A stretch of 64,000 nucleotides of DNA, from NCBI RefSeq assembly GCF_000735605.1, contig NZ_JPKG01000007.1, positions 1 through 64,000 on the forward strand, given 5' to 3'. The notes under the pieces are model-generated. The model saw only the letters and a program-made list of their open reading frames with translations. It ran no database searches and was not told the origin of the DNA. The position numbers were made by a program, and so were the translations under genes. Source of the DNA: Allobosea sp. LC85 (GTDB taxonomy: Bacteria; Pseudomonadota; Alphaproteobacteria; Rhizobiales; Beijerinckiaceae). Of the stretch, positions 10,098 through 17,957 are shown in pieces; position 1 is the stretch's first letter, and the number at the start of each line of letters is the position of its first letter.

Positions 10098-10907
10098 ATG
10101 CCGTCCAGTTTCACCGTCCGCAGCGCCAGCGGTTACGAGCAGCTGATGGGGCGCTGGAGCCGTCAGCTTGCAGGGCCGTTCATTGATTTTTCCGGGATCG
10201 CCAAGGGCGAGCGAGTTCTCGATGTCGGTTGCGGCACAGGCAGCCTGACCTTCGCACTGCCCCAGGCGGCAGAGATCGCCGAGGTCGAAGCGATCGACTT
10301 TTCACCGATCTTCGTCGAGGAAGCCCGGCGCCGGAACAGTGATCCGCGGATCACGATCAGCGAAGGCGATGCTTGCGCGATCCCTTTCCCTGACGGCGGG
10401 TTCGATCGGGCCCTGTCGCTGCTCGTCCTCCACTTCGTGCCGGCGGCCGACAAGGCGGTTGCCGAAATGCGCCGCGTGGTGCGACCGGGCGGCGTTGTCG
10501 CTGCCGCCGTTTGGGATCATCTCGGCGGGATGCCGGGGATGCGCATGATGTTGGACACCGTCGCCGCGCAGGACGAGCAGGCGCGCAGCCTGCGCGCTCA
10601 TTACTGTTTCCAGCCCATGATGAGGCCCGACGAAATGCGGCAGGTTTTCATGGCGCAGGGGCTCGAGAGCGTCGAGCAGACCTCGCTGATGATCAGGATG
10701 GATTACGAGAATTTCGCTGACTACTGGGACCCGTTCGCCGCCGGCGAGGGGCCGCTCGGCAAATATGTGGCGGGGCTCGATCCAGAATCCCGGGCAAGGG
10801 CCGGCGAGGCCGTCCGGGCCGCTTATGAAGCCGGCCAACCCGATGGCCCGCGCTCCTTTGCGGCCGTGGCCTGGGCCTGCCGGGGTGTTGTTCCCGGTGG
10901 TGGTTGA
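10098..10907 (+). CDS. Class I SAM-dependent methyltransferase
   Basis: 269 residues. Motif I VLDVGCGTGSLTFALP (about residues 41-56), an acidic motif II (EVEAIDFSP), motif post-II EGDACAIPFPDGGFDRAL and RRVVRPGGVVAAAVWD are all present, as in the UbiE/Methyltransf_11 family. The substrate is not apparent. The frame is open upstream of 10098, but the ATG at 10098 with GAGGCGAG just before it gives a normal N terminus for the family. It follows the peroxiredoxin-like gene closely. Confidence 0.8.
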   Translation: MPSSFTVRSASGYEQLMGRWSRQLAGPFIDFSGIAKGERVLDVGCGTGSLTFALPQAAEIAEVEAIDFSPIFVEEARRRNSDPRITISEGDACAIPFPDGGFDRALSLLVLHFVPAADKAVAEMRRVVRPGGVVAAAVWDHLGGMPGMRMMLDTVAAQDEQARSLRAHYCFQPMMRPDEMRQVFMAQGLESVEQTSLMIRMDYENFADYWDPFAAGEGPLGKYVAGLDPESRARAGEAVRAAYEAGQPDGPRSFAAVAWACRGVVPGGG

Positions 10908-10981
10908 GGGCCTGCATACGCCTCGATCAGTTGCCAACTTGCCTTCCGCAACTGCGCGAGGCCAGCAGCAGGCCTTCGAGA

Positions 10982-11317
10982 TTACCAGCGATCATAATGG
11001 TGCCGGCGGTAGCCATGCGCGGGCGCCCATGGCGGCGGACCACCATGGTGACGGCCATAACCGTATCCACCGCCATAACCGTAACCACGACTGTAGCCGT
11101 CGCGGCGGCCGTAGTACCTCTGCCGGTTCATGTTTTCCTGGATGATCATCAGGCGTTCCCGCTTCGCCTCGGTCATGGCGAATTCCAGCGGCTGCTTGTC
11201 GAGCTGCTGCGCGACAGCTGGCGGAACCGCTTCGCTTGCACGAGCCTCAGGCGCGGTGCCGGCCATCGCCGCAGCCGCGCCAAAGACGATAGTCGCTGTG
11301 ATCAGGAACCGACGCAT
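10982..11317 (-). CDS. Small secreted Gly/Tyr/His-rich protein, unknown function
   Basis: 111 residues. A clear Sec signal peptide (MRRFLITATIVFGAAAAMAG, cleavage probably after ARA near residue 27) precedes a short helical segment (LEFAMTEAKRERLMIIQENMNRQRYY) and a low-complexity tail rich in Gly, Tyr, Arg and His (YGYGGGYGYGRHHGG). AAGGAG lies 6 nt before the ATG. Similar small exported proteins are frequent in Hyphomicrobiales, but I know of no function; the His/Tyr tail might bind metal or surface. Confidence 0.7.
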   Translation of the reverse strand: MRRFLITATIVFGAAAAMAGTAPEARASEAVPPAVAQQLDKQPLEFAMTEAKRERLMIIQENMNRQRYYGRRDGYSRGYGYGGGYGYGRHHGGPPPWAPAHGYRRHHYDRW

Positions 11318-11785
11318 CGGGGGTCTCCTTGTTTCCTCCCGACAATTAAAGCCATCCGAATTGGAACGCAGGATGAATGAATTGGTTCGGGTGTGTTCAT
11401 GATGGACCCACCCGGTCAGATCGCCGATGTCGCGGGCGCCACTCTTCGTGCAAGCGATTGGGCCGCATCCCAGAGTGAACGAGGTCGAGGTTCAGATCGC
11501 TTTCGGTACGTTCCGCCCGGCCCGACCGCCTGCGGGCGACGTGGCCGCGCCCGCGCCAACTGGCGCTGGAAAATCCTGGGCTGAGAACAGCACATCGGGG
11601 GGCGTCGGCGTATTGTCCTTGGGGACAGGTTCCTGTTGGCAGGAATTCGCTAGAATTCGCCGGTCAGGTCGGAGCGCTTTGCGATTTCCAGCGTGGGTGT
11701 ATGCTGTCCCAAGTCGATAAATCGATGCGTTGTACCTGGTCCCTAGCCAGGTTCAATGCGCGAACTGAGCGTGGAGGCTTTACCG
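11318..11785. other. Intergenic region without a convincing gene
   Basis: 468 bp between two divergently placed small secreted-protein genes. Short open frames exist on the + strand (for example 11393-11584), but they have no Shine-Dalgarno sequence, and their protein sequence is Arg/Ala/Pro/Gly-rich like random high-GC DNA. Promoters for both flanking genes must lie here; I could not place them confidently. Confidence 0.5.
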
Positions 11786-12061
11786 ATGAGAAAGCTGATC
11801 CCCCTCGCAGCGTCTGTCGTAATGGCCGCCGCGGTTCTTGCCGGATCTGTCGTAATGGTCGCCGCGGCTACTGTCGGAACACCGAATTCATGCAACAAGA
11901 TCAATGGCTGCACGTGGGATTTCATCTACGAAAACCAGATGATGATGCAGAGCGGCCTCATGACGAAAGCAATGGAGGAGGGCCGCGCAAACAAGGAAGC
12001 GTTCGAGAAGCTGAGAGAATGGGAGCGCACCCATGGCACCGCACCGAGCAACCTGCGGTAA
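11786..12061 (+). CDS. Small exported protein, unknown function
   Basis: 91 residues. A strong Sec signal peptide (MRKLIPLAASVVMAAAVLAG onward, cleavage near ATVG) is followed by about 65 mature residues, with two Cys close together (NSCNKINGCTWDF) that could form a disulphide, and a charged helical tail (EEGRANKEAFEKLREWERTHG). The in-frame ATG at 11756 would bury the signal peptide; the ATG at 11786 has GTGGAGG 8-9 nt upstream and starts the signal directly. Periplasmic location is likely; function unknown. Confidence 0.65.
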   Translation: MRKLIPLAASVVMAAAVLAGSVVMVAAATVGTPNSCNKINGCTWDFIYENQMMMQSGLMTKAMEEGRANKEAFEKLREWERTHGTAPSNLR

Positions 12062-12196
12062 TGTCGGTTCGAATTCGGCATGACGGCCGGGACAAGACCC
12101 AGACGGTCAAGTCGAGTGGCGCCGGAGCGCGCGCTGGCGTTTCGCGCCTGACACGGATACCGTTGCGATAGCGCTCAGGGGTCGGATGTAGAAGTC

Positions 12197-12661
12197 ATGT
12201 CGTCGCCGAACATTCATCCCGCTGCCCCGCACCATTTGCCGGCATTCATCACGGCACCGGGAGAGACCGACTATCTCATGGTCGCGATGGCGGTGCTGCT
12301 CGTCGTCGCGGTTCTGACGGTTGGCATCATCTTCTTCCGTCTGCACACATTGCCGGAGCGGATGGCGCACAAGTCGCAAAAGCTCCAGTTCGAGATTGTC
12401 GCGGTCCTTGGACTTCTGGCGCTGTTCACGCATGTCCACCTATTCTGGGTGGCTGGGCTTCTGCTGGCGCTGATCGACTTGCCCGACTTCTCCGGTCTCT
12501 TCGGCCGCATGGCTCACGCTCTCGAGCGAATTGCAGGCGTGGCGCCCCGCCGCGGCACTGCCTCATCACCCGAGCCACCTGACCCGTCCGATTCCCGGGA
12601 GATTCCGGTCGAGCCTCAGCCGGAGCATCCTGGGCACCGGAAGGAACCGACCCATGCTTGA
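12197..12661 (+). CDS. DUF3302-like inner membrane protein (YiaW/YibI type)
   Basis: 154 residues with two hydrophobic segments (about 27-48, 68-92) separated by FRLHTLPERMAHKSQKLQ, and a Pro/Glu-rich cytoplasmic tail. The arrangement and the short charged linker resemble DUF3302 proteins, which in enterobacteria sit next to a HlyD-like gene (yiaW-yiaV, yibI-yibH). Here too the next gene is a HlyD-like membrane fusion protein, overlapping by 8 nt, which supports the assignment. The role of the pair is not well established. Confidence 0.65.
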   Translation: MSSPNIHPAAPHHLPAFITAPGETDYLMVAMAVLLVVAVLTVGIIFFRLHTLPERMAHKSQKLQFEIVAVLGLLALFTHVHLFWVAGLLLALIDLPDFSGLFGRMAHALERIAGVAPRRGTASSPEPPDPSDSREIPVEPQPEHPGHRKEPTHA

Positions 12662-13925
12662 GCTCCTGTTCTGCTCGCTTCTGACGATCCTGCCGGACTA
12701 CCTCTTTCGCCGTTACGGTCAGGGCCGGCGCATTGGCAAGGAGATCACGCTCTATTCGGTCTGGTTCGAATTGCGCTGGGGCATCACGGCCTGCGCGATG
12801 CTGACTGTCGGGTTGATCACGGTGATCTTCTACAATCACCCTTCGACCACGAGTGCGACCTTGTACTTCAGGGCGGTGCCGATTGTTCCAGAGATCAATG
12901 GGAGGGTCGCAGAAATCTATGTCGGGAGCGGGGCGAGGGTCGGGGTCGGCCCAAGGGTTGAAGGGGTTAGCGGCAGGGTTGAAAAAGGCGCCCCCATCTT
13001 CAGGTTGGATAGCAGCAGGCAGGAAGCGGCAGCCGAGGCCGCCCGCCGCAAGATTGTCGAGACCGAGGCAGCGCTTTCTGTCGCCCGGTCGGAGCTCGCC
13101 TCGAACGAATCCAAGATCCAGGAGGTGAGAAGTGACCTCCAGCAGGCGCAGGACGAATTGCGGACCAAGCAGGAATTGATGCGGCGGAACCCGAATGTCG
13201 TCGCGGAGCGTGAGATCGAGCGCCTGCAGGTCATCGTTGCCGGGCGCGAGGCCGCCGTGAATTCGGCTGTCGCAGCGCGCGATACGGCGCAGATACGGAT
13301 CTCGACGCTGCTGCCGGCTGAGAAGGCAAGTGCTGAGGCGGCCCTTGCCCAGGCCCAGGTCGATCTCGACAAGACCGTGATCAGAGCCGGCGTGACCGGG
13401 CGGGTCGAACAGTTCGTCCTCCGTGTCGGCGACATCGTCAACCCGCTTCTTCGCCCCGGCGGCGTTCTGATCCCCGAGGAGGCCGGGCGATTCTCCTTGC
13501 AGGCGGGCTTCTCGCAGATCGAGGCACAGGTCATGAAGGTCGGCATGGTTGCCGAAGCCACCTGCCTGTCGAAGCCGTGGACCGTCATTCCGATGGTCGT
13601 GACCGGGGTGCAGGACTTTATCGCAGCCGGGCAGATTCGCAGCGGTGAGCAACTGATCGATGTTCAGCAGACTGGGAGGGCCGGCACGATCCTGACTTTT
13701 CTCGAGCCGCTCTATCCCGATGGGCTCGACGGGGTGACACCAGGCAGCAGCTGTATCGCCAACGCCTATTCAAGCAATCATGACGTCATTCAGGCAAAGG
13801 AAACCGGGGCCGTCAGGAGGGTCGTTCTTCATGCGGTCGATGCGGTCGGGCTTGTTCATGCAATGCTCCTGAGGATCCAGGCGCTGGTTCTGCCCATTAA
13901 AACACTGGTCTTCTCCGGACACTGA
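12654..13925 (+). CDS. HlyD-family membrane fusion protein (YibH/YiaV-like)
   Basis: 423 residues from the ATG at 12654, which overlaps the end of the DUF3302 gene by 8 nt and has GGAAGGA upstream. One N-terminal transmembrane segment (about 42-62), a split biotinyl-lipoyl/barrel-sandwich domain (VPEINGRVAEIYVGSG and VIRAGVTGRVEQF) and a long coiled coil between them (about 120-240, Glu/Ala/Gln-rich) define a periplasmic adaptor. No outer-membrane factor or pump gene is adjacent, as is usual for the YibH/YiaV branch. Transport substrate unknown. Confidence 0.8.
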   Translation: MLELLFCSLLTILPDYLFRRYGQGRRIGKEITLYSVWFELRWGITACAMLTVGLITVIFYNHPSTTSATLYFRAVPIVPEINGRVAEIYVGSGARVGVGPRVEGVSGRVEKGAPIFRLDSSRQEAAAEAARRKIVETEAALSVARSELASNESKIQEVRSDLQQAQDELRTKQELMRRNPNVVAEREIERLQVIVAGREAAVNSAVAARDTAQIRISTLLPAEKASAEAALAQAQVDLDKTVIRAGVTGRVEQFVLRVGDIVNPLLRPGGVLIPEEAGRFSLQAGFSQIEAQVMKVGMVAEATCLSKPWTVIPMVVTGVQDFIAAGQIRSGEQLIDVQQTGRAGTILTFLEPLYPDGLDGVTPGSSCIANAYSSNHDVIQAKETGAVRRVVLHAVDAVGLVHAMLLRIQALVLPIKTLVFSGH

Positions 13926-13929
13926 ACCG

Positions 13930-14100
13930 GCAGAACCCGCTGCCGATCGATTCTCCCTGTCCGGCTTCGACCTTGTCCTTCAGCCTGACGAGAACCGCGA
14001 CAAAGTCGCCATGGCTCGAAGAATGGAGCGCCCGCCATTGGCGTGGAACATGCCCGCATCGCGGCCGGTGCGCCGAGCGGACCGGCGATGAGCTCATGGA
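13930..14100 (-). pseudogene. Frameshifted remnant duplicated from the neighbouring aspartoacylase-like gene
   Basis: The complementary strand here matches the C-terminal region of the gene at 14317-15477 (its 14476-14640 part). In one frame it reads HELIAGPLGAPAAMRACSTP, matching HGIIAGPIGRTGRDSGVFLA; in another it reads HGDFVAVLVRLKDKVEAGQ, matching HGGFVEILVKLKDKVKVGQ. The two halves are in different frames and there is no start or stop context, so it is a decayed partial copy of about 55 codons. Confidence 0.75.
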
Positions 14101-14111
14101 ATCGCGTTGTT

Positions 14112-14171
14112 ATTGCAACACGCGGCAGTCGCATTGCAACACGCGGCAGTCGCAGTTTGTCACGCGGCACA
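14112..14171. repeat. 21-bp tandem repeat, 2.7 copies
   Basis: The 21-bp unit ATTGCAACACGCGGCAGTCG(C) begins at 14112 and again at 14133; a third, diverged copy begins at 14154 (agtttgtcacgcggcac). It lies between the pseudogene fragment and the 3' end of the intact aspartoacylase-like gene. No coding role is visible. Confidence 0.75.
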
Positions 14172-14316
14172 ACCTAAGAGATCAGGCTGGCGGAACGGGC
14201 CGAGGCCATGCCATAGCGTCGGCGGCCAGCGATGCCTGCGTCACCTCACGGCCCACTCCAAGGCTGCGGGCTTCAAGCCAATCGGCCCGGAGCGGACTTC
14301 ATGGGTCCGCCGGCAC

Positions 14317-15477
14317 TCACTCGGAGTAATCAACCGGCTCTTCGGGCAATGCGTTGTTGTAGAAGATGAATACGAGCGGTGTACCGGGCTCGGCCGTGGC
14401 GTCTGTGCGACGGCCGCAGACCTCGCCCGCCACATCGCAGGTGTATTCCGCGACCACCTCGCCGAACGCATCGCGCTGGATGGCGACCTTCTGCCCGACC
14501 TTGACCTTGTCCTTCAGCTTCACGAGAATCTCGACGAAGCCGCCATGGGTTGAAAGAATGGTGTGCCCGCTATTGGCGAGGAACACACCTGAATCCCGGC
14601 CGGTGCGCCCGATTGGACCGGCGATGATGCCATGGTGCTTCAGCACATTCATCGTGCCCTCGGCGAAGAGCGGAATCAGGCCGTGGTCGAGAATGCGCGC
14701 GGCCCCGATCTCCGGCGTAAAGGCTGGGATGCCTGCGTCGATCAGGGCGTTTGCCAGCAGCGTGGGATAGGCGCGATTGTCGAATATCTGGTCGATCGGA
14801 TAGAGCTCAGCCATGGCCCGGACCTCGGGCAACTCCATTCGGGCGAGATGGAACCCTGTCAGATCCATCCCGGTGGTTCCGGTGTGAAAGTCGATCGCGA
14901 AGTCGGCGTTCGGCCTGAACAGCCTGTTGAACAACAGGCCGGCATGCCGGCTGGGCGCGCTGGCGCCGTTCTCGTTGCCGGGCCATTCGCGATTGATGTC
15001 GATGAGATCGATGCCTCGTCCGGAATTGGGCCACCTGCGCGCCATGCCTTCCAGGGCCGGACGCGACACATCGAGAACCGCCATGACGCTGCCCGACATC
15101 GTGGCAGGGTCGAGCTGGGCCATGACGGTCTGGATCATGTGCATCGGGCTGATCTCGTCGCCGTGCACACCGCTGATCAGCGCGATGCGCTTGCCTGGCG
15201 TCGCTCCCTTGGCGACGATCACGGACACATGCCAGTGCTGCCCTGTCGGCATCTGCACGCCCTGGAAATAAAAGAGGTGTTTGCCGGGCTCGATGTCGTC
15301 GAGGTCGAGCGCGCTGATGACCTTTTTCCCGCCGATCACGTCTCCGGTGAAGACTGTTCCGCGAGACGCCACCTGGGCCGAGCGGGCCGCCGGCGCTGTA
15401 GCGGCCTGAGCTCGTGCGGGGCTGGCATTGGCCGCAAGGGCAGCCGACGCGCCAACCGAGGCAATGGTTGCCATCAT
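14317..15477 (-). CDS. Exported succinylglutamate desuccinylase/aspartoacylase-family (M14-like) protein
   Basis: 386 residues from the first ATG. Zinc-hydrolase motifs are present: HGDE (ISGVHGDEISP), INREWPG and DFHTG (FAIDFHTGTTGMDLTG), with EIGAARILD downstream, as in AstE/AspA-like carboxypeptidase relatives. The C-terminal third carries a lipoyl-like beta domain (GGFVEILVKLKDKVKVGQ). The N terminus is signal-like (MMATIASVGASAALAANASP, ending ARAQA). Immediately upstream in the same frame is GLDRRDF, which would make a twin-arginine signal if translation began at an ATT codon (15522-15520); the frame is closed by a TAA just before that. Substrate unknown; a partial copy of the gene lies downstream. 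Confidence 0.8.
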   Translation of the reverse strand: MMATIASVGASAALAANASPARAQAATAPAARSAQVASRGTVFTGDVIGGKKVISALDLDDIEPGKHLFYFQGVQMPTGQHWHVSVIVAKGATPGKRIALISGVHGDEISPMHMIQTVMAQLDPATMSGSVMAVLDVSRPALEGMARRWPNSGRGIDLIDINREWPGNENGASAPSRHAGLLFNRLFRPNADFAIDFHTGTTGMDLTGFHLARMELPEVRAMAELYPIDQIFDNRAYPTLLANALIDAGIPAFTPEIGAARILDHGLIPLFAEGTMNVLKHHGIIAGPIGRTGRDSGVFLANSGHTILSTHGGFVEILVKLKDKVKVGQKVAIQRDAFGEVVAEYTCDVAGEVCGRRTDATAEPGTPLVFIFYNNALPEEPVDYSE

Positions 15478-15522
15478 GAAGTCACGGCGATCGAGGCCGT
15501 CTGGTTCGTCTGACTTGGCAAT

Positions 15523-15962
15523 CGGTCCTTATGTCGTACGCGATGGGGACGATCTGCTGCCGGCCTGACCAGCGCAAGAGCCGCGTGAGACGGCAGAGGA
15601 GGCGAATGCCACGCTCTCCGAACTCCGGGCGCACTGCGAACAGGTGAGGGTGGCTCTGCGAGTTGCGGCGGGAGCGGTCGGAAAGCGCGAATCCGGCGTC
15701 CTCGACCAAGCCCTCGGCAGGGAGCTCGACCAGATCTTCGGCGCCATTCGTTTCGACGCGTCGGCGCTCCCAGCAATCCCGGTCAAACGGGATCTGCTTG
15801 CCTCTCTCCTAAGCGGCACGGCGACAGTCACTTCGTTGCGTGTGACGATGTGAGAGGCATGTCGTCCCAAAGGGGTAGCGGACTTTCATATTTTAGGCGA
15901 TGCTGGGGCGGAACTTGGGCAGTGCTGCCGCAGTTGAAGCTGAGCCAACCTCGGAGGCGACA
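15523..15962. other. Intergenic region with no confident gene; possible protein remnant
   Basis: 440 bp. On the + strand an 89-codon open stretch (15569-15853) reads like protein (EETAEEANATLSEL, GVLDQALGRELDQIFG) but has no good start, and an in-frame TGA at 15566 separates it from a short open piece before it. It may be the end of a decayed gene. A possible A/T-rich promoter (catatttta near 15886) precedes the tiny gene at 15963. Confidence 0.3.
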
Positions 15963-16040
15963 ATGGGCATTCTCGAGCTATCGATCGTACTGGCATGTGC
16001 CTCGGCGATCGGCTTCTACATCGCAGATGGAGCCGCTTGA
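15963..16040 (+). CDS. Candidate 25-residue single-span membrane microprotein
   Basis: A 26-codon frame with an excellent Shine-Dalgarno (CGGAGGCG, 15952-15959) 5 nt before the ATG. The product starts MGILELSIVLACASAIGFYI and is essentially one transmembrane helix with a short polar end (ADGAA). Tiny membrane proteins of this form are typical stress or complex-associated microproteins, but nothing proves expression here. No partner gene is adjacent. Confidence 0.4.
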   Translation: MGILELSIVLACASAIGFYIADGAA

Positions 16041-16178
16041 GGCATCACCTCTCCGCTTTGGCTCGACGCAGGCGCGCGCGATCTCCAGCCTTGAAACCCT
16101 TGCTCCCGCGACCGGTGGCGCAGGGGATGTGGGGAAACTCCGCGCGGCTCGGCGCCGGTGGGGCCAGGGAGAGGGCGG

Positions 16179-16418
16179 TCAGCTGTCTTGATTGGGAAAC
16201 GGGCCGGGCTCTTCCAGGAGGCCGTGCCCCGCGTCGTTGTCTTCTCCCGTCTGAAGCGAGACGTTCAAGGCAATCAGAAGCGAGACCGTCCCTGTGAGTT
16301 CGGTGACCGCGTCAATCATCTCGTCGACGATCTCTGCGCTGTGATCGAGACCACATTGCCGGAGAAACACGCCGGCCCTGCGAGCTCGAAGGATCAGATC
16401 GTCGTAGACAGGTTGCAT
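16179..16418 (-). CDS. Small hypothetical protein
   Basis: 79 residues starting MQPVYDDLILRARRAGVFLR, mostly helical with a hydrophobic middle (TGTVSLLIALNVSL) and an acidic, Gly/Pro-rich end. Composition looks protein-like (balanced Asp, Glu, Leu, Ile), unlike the Arg/Pro-rich shadows nearby. The frame stays open far upstream through a tandem repeat; I use the ATG at 16418, although no clear Shine-Dalgarno precedes it. Function unknown; possibly in one transcript with the small gene upstream (16594-16845), with the repeat between them. Confidence 0.45.
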   Translation of the reverse strand: MQPVYDDLILRARRAGVFLRQCGLDHSAEIVDEMIDAVTELTGTVSLLIALNVSLQTGEDNDAGHGLLEEPGPFPNQDS

Positions 16419-16514
16419 AATGGTCAACGCTGGCTGCCGGAGCCCATCAGCATGGCGCAGCCGCAGCCGGCGCGGGAAGAGACCTACGGCCGGTGTCTTC
16501 CAAGCCCTAAGGCC

Positions 16515-16589
16515 CAGACCCTCTTGGGGCCAGACCTCTTGGGGCCAGGCCTTTGGGGGCCAGGCCTTTGGGGGCCAGGCCTTTGGGGG
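16515..16589. repeat. 15-bp tandem repeat, five copies
   Basis: Five consecutive 15-bp units (16515, 16530, 16545, 16560, 16575). The last three are identical, CCAGGCCTTTGGGGG; the first two are variants (ccagacctcttgggg). The array starts directly after the stop of the small gene at 16594-16845, reading on the minus strand. The unit is a multiple of three, so frames across it read as repeated pentapeptides, but no start context supports translation. Confidence 0.8.
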
Positions 16590-16593
16590 AATG

Positions 16594-16845
16594 TCACGCG
16601 GCCCTGATGCCTTCCTCGAACTCCTCGGGAATGGCGCCATGGCGGGCGAGAACCTCAATCGAGCTGAGCTCGCTGGTCTCGTCATCGGCCACGACATGGA
16701 TGACGGCGACGCCTTCCGCCCGCCCCGCGAGCCGCTGCGCATCGCGCAGAGCATGGTGCTTGGTCTTGGCCGGCGTCTTGTTGCCCGGCACCAGCCTCTT
16801 CCGGCGGGTGACGAATTCCTGGATGATGAAGGTGTCGACATTCAT
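16594..16845 (-). CDS. Small hypothetical protein
   Basis: 83 residues: MNVDTFIIQEFVTRRKRLVP at the N terminus, a basic middle, then an alpha/beta-like end (GVAVIHVVADDETSELSSIE, EEFEEGIRAA). GGAG lies about 9 nt before the ATG. Soluble, without signal or membrane segment. I do not recognise a named family. A 15-bp tandem repeat follows its stop. Confidence 0.6.
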   Translation of the reverse strand: MNVDTFIIQEFVTRRKRLVPGNKTPAKTKHHALRDAQRLAGRAEGVAVIHVVADDETSELSSIEVLARHGAIPEEFEEGIRAA

Positions 16846-17111
16846 GGCGTGAATCTCCGCAGCTTCCGAATGTTCTAGTTATGTTCTTGTGCGAATGCGA
16901 GTCAAATAATCGGCGGCCATCTGGCCTGCGATACGCCCTCCTGACGGTGATCGACGCCGTCAACAAGCGCTCCTGCGGAGGCCGGGGATCGCGCTGCGAG
17001 ACGGTGCGCTGGCGAGGGCGGGCCGTTTGGCGTCGGGCATTTTGAACCGGCGCCAGGATGAACCGGCGCAAGGATCATGCGTTTAACATCGACCTCAACA
17101 GAGTGCCGATC

Positions 17112-17459
17112 ATGATCCGAGCGACTTTCTACAGCCTGATTGCGCTGGTGCTGCTCTCCGGCGCGGCGACCAGCCAAACTGCTCCGGCAGAAAATCCGTC
17201 CTCACCCGAGATCGCCGCCTGCAAGGCCACGGCGCTCCATACGATCTCGGCGCGGGAGCCGGAGATCAAGGACATCTACATCGACGAGGACGGGGCGACG
17301 ATCGCCACCTCCGAAACCAAGGTCGGAGATACGCCGATCACGCGCATCATCATGGGCGAAGCTTATCTGCGCACCGACCGCACGGACAAGCCGCGGCGGT
17401 TCCTGTGCCTGATCGGCGAGAGGGGCAAGGTCCTGCTGACATTCTTCACGCAGCGCTGA
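17112..17459 (+). CDS. Small exported protein, unknown function
   Basis: 115 residues from the ATG at 17112. The N terminus MIRATFYSLIALVLLSGAAT is a Sec signal peptide (cleavage near TSQ). The mature part has two Cys (AACKATALH and RFLCLIGERG) that could pair, with a beta-rich middle (IKDIYIDEDGATIATSETKV). A longer form starting at 17058 is possible but would hide the signal behind a basic stretch. Probably periplasmic; no family recognised. Confidence 0.65.
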   Translation: MIRATFYSLIALVLLSGAATSQTAPAENPSSPEIAACKATALHTISAREPEIKDIYIDEDGATIATSETKVGDTPITRIIMGEAYLRTDRTDKPRRFLCLIGERGKVLLTFFTQR

Positions 17460-17780
17460 TGACGCGCGGGCGGATCTTGCAACGCCCGCCACACCCGGCA
17501 CAGGTGCTGTGGAGCCAAAGCCGGGCCGCACGGAACACGGTTCACTCACAGACCCGGACTTCGCCCGCTGCGCCGAAAGGCGCAGCGGGCTCGTTGCCGG
17601 TTGGGCGGCAAGATTTCCAGACGCCGCCATGGCGCGAGCGATGCGGGTGAAACGTCTCGCGGTGAGAACACGCCCGGCCTGGGCGACGACGATCCGGCGA
17701 CCGCGGAACTTCGCGAGGAAACGCTGTTCCGGACCAATCGCCTCACCAGTCCTGGTGACGCTCGCTCCGTGATCACGCCG
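17460..17780. other. Intergenic region without a convincing gene
   Basis: 321 bp between convergent small genes. Several short frames cross it; the most protein-like (+ strand, ending ITPSERAILHQLH at 17813) has no ribosome binding site and runs into the antisense of the lipoprotein gene. I see no terminator hairpin. Confidence 0.4.
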
Positions 17781-17957
17781 TCAGAACGTGCGATCCTCCA
17801 TCAGCTTCACTGAATCTGGAGCAGGTTTATACTGCCATGTTGCTATGGAGGATGTGGTCGTGGGGCGGAGCATCGGCCTGCTCGCCTGTTGTTCCATGCA
17901 TCCCGCGAGCGGCAGAAGCACAAGGGCAGCTACTGAAAGACGGAGTACATAGGTCAT
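17781..17957 (-). CDS. Small lipoprotein (58 aa)
   Basis: A short gene with every expected mark. GAGGTG lies 6 nt before the ATG. The N terminus MTYVLRLSVAALVLLPLAGC is a lipoprotein signal with lipobox LAGC (Cys20), followed by about 38 mature residues (MEQQASRPMLRPTTTSS... VKLMEDRTF). It should be acylated and anchored to a membrane, probably the outer one. Function unknown. Confidence 0.65.
   Translation of the reverse strand: MTYVLRLSVAALVLLPLAGCMEQQASRPMLRPTTTSSIATWQYKPAPDSVKLMEDRTF

Noticed and set aside
14107..14553. + strand frame reading through the 21-bp repeat (MLLQHAAVALQHAAVA)
   Set aside because: It overlaps the 3' part of the intact aspartoacylase-like gene and depends on the repeat; no ribosome site.
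15644..15853. 70-codon + strand frame with protein-like composition
   Set aside because: No ribosome binding site, and an in-frame stop separates it from the upstream part; at best a remnant, described in the intergenic entry.
16515..16589. Short regular repeats considered as a CRISPR array or pentapeptide-repeat gene
   Set aside because: Units are contiguous without spacers, and no start codon or cas genes are nearby.
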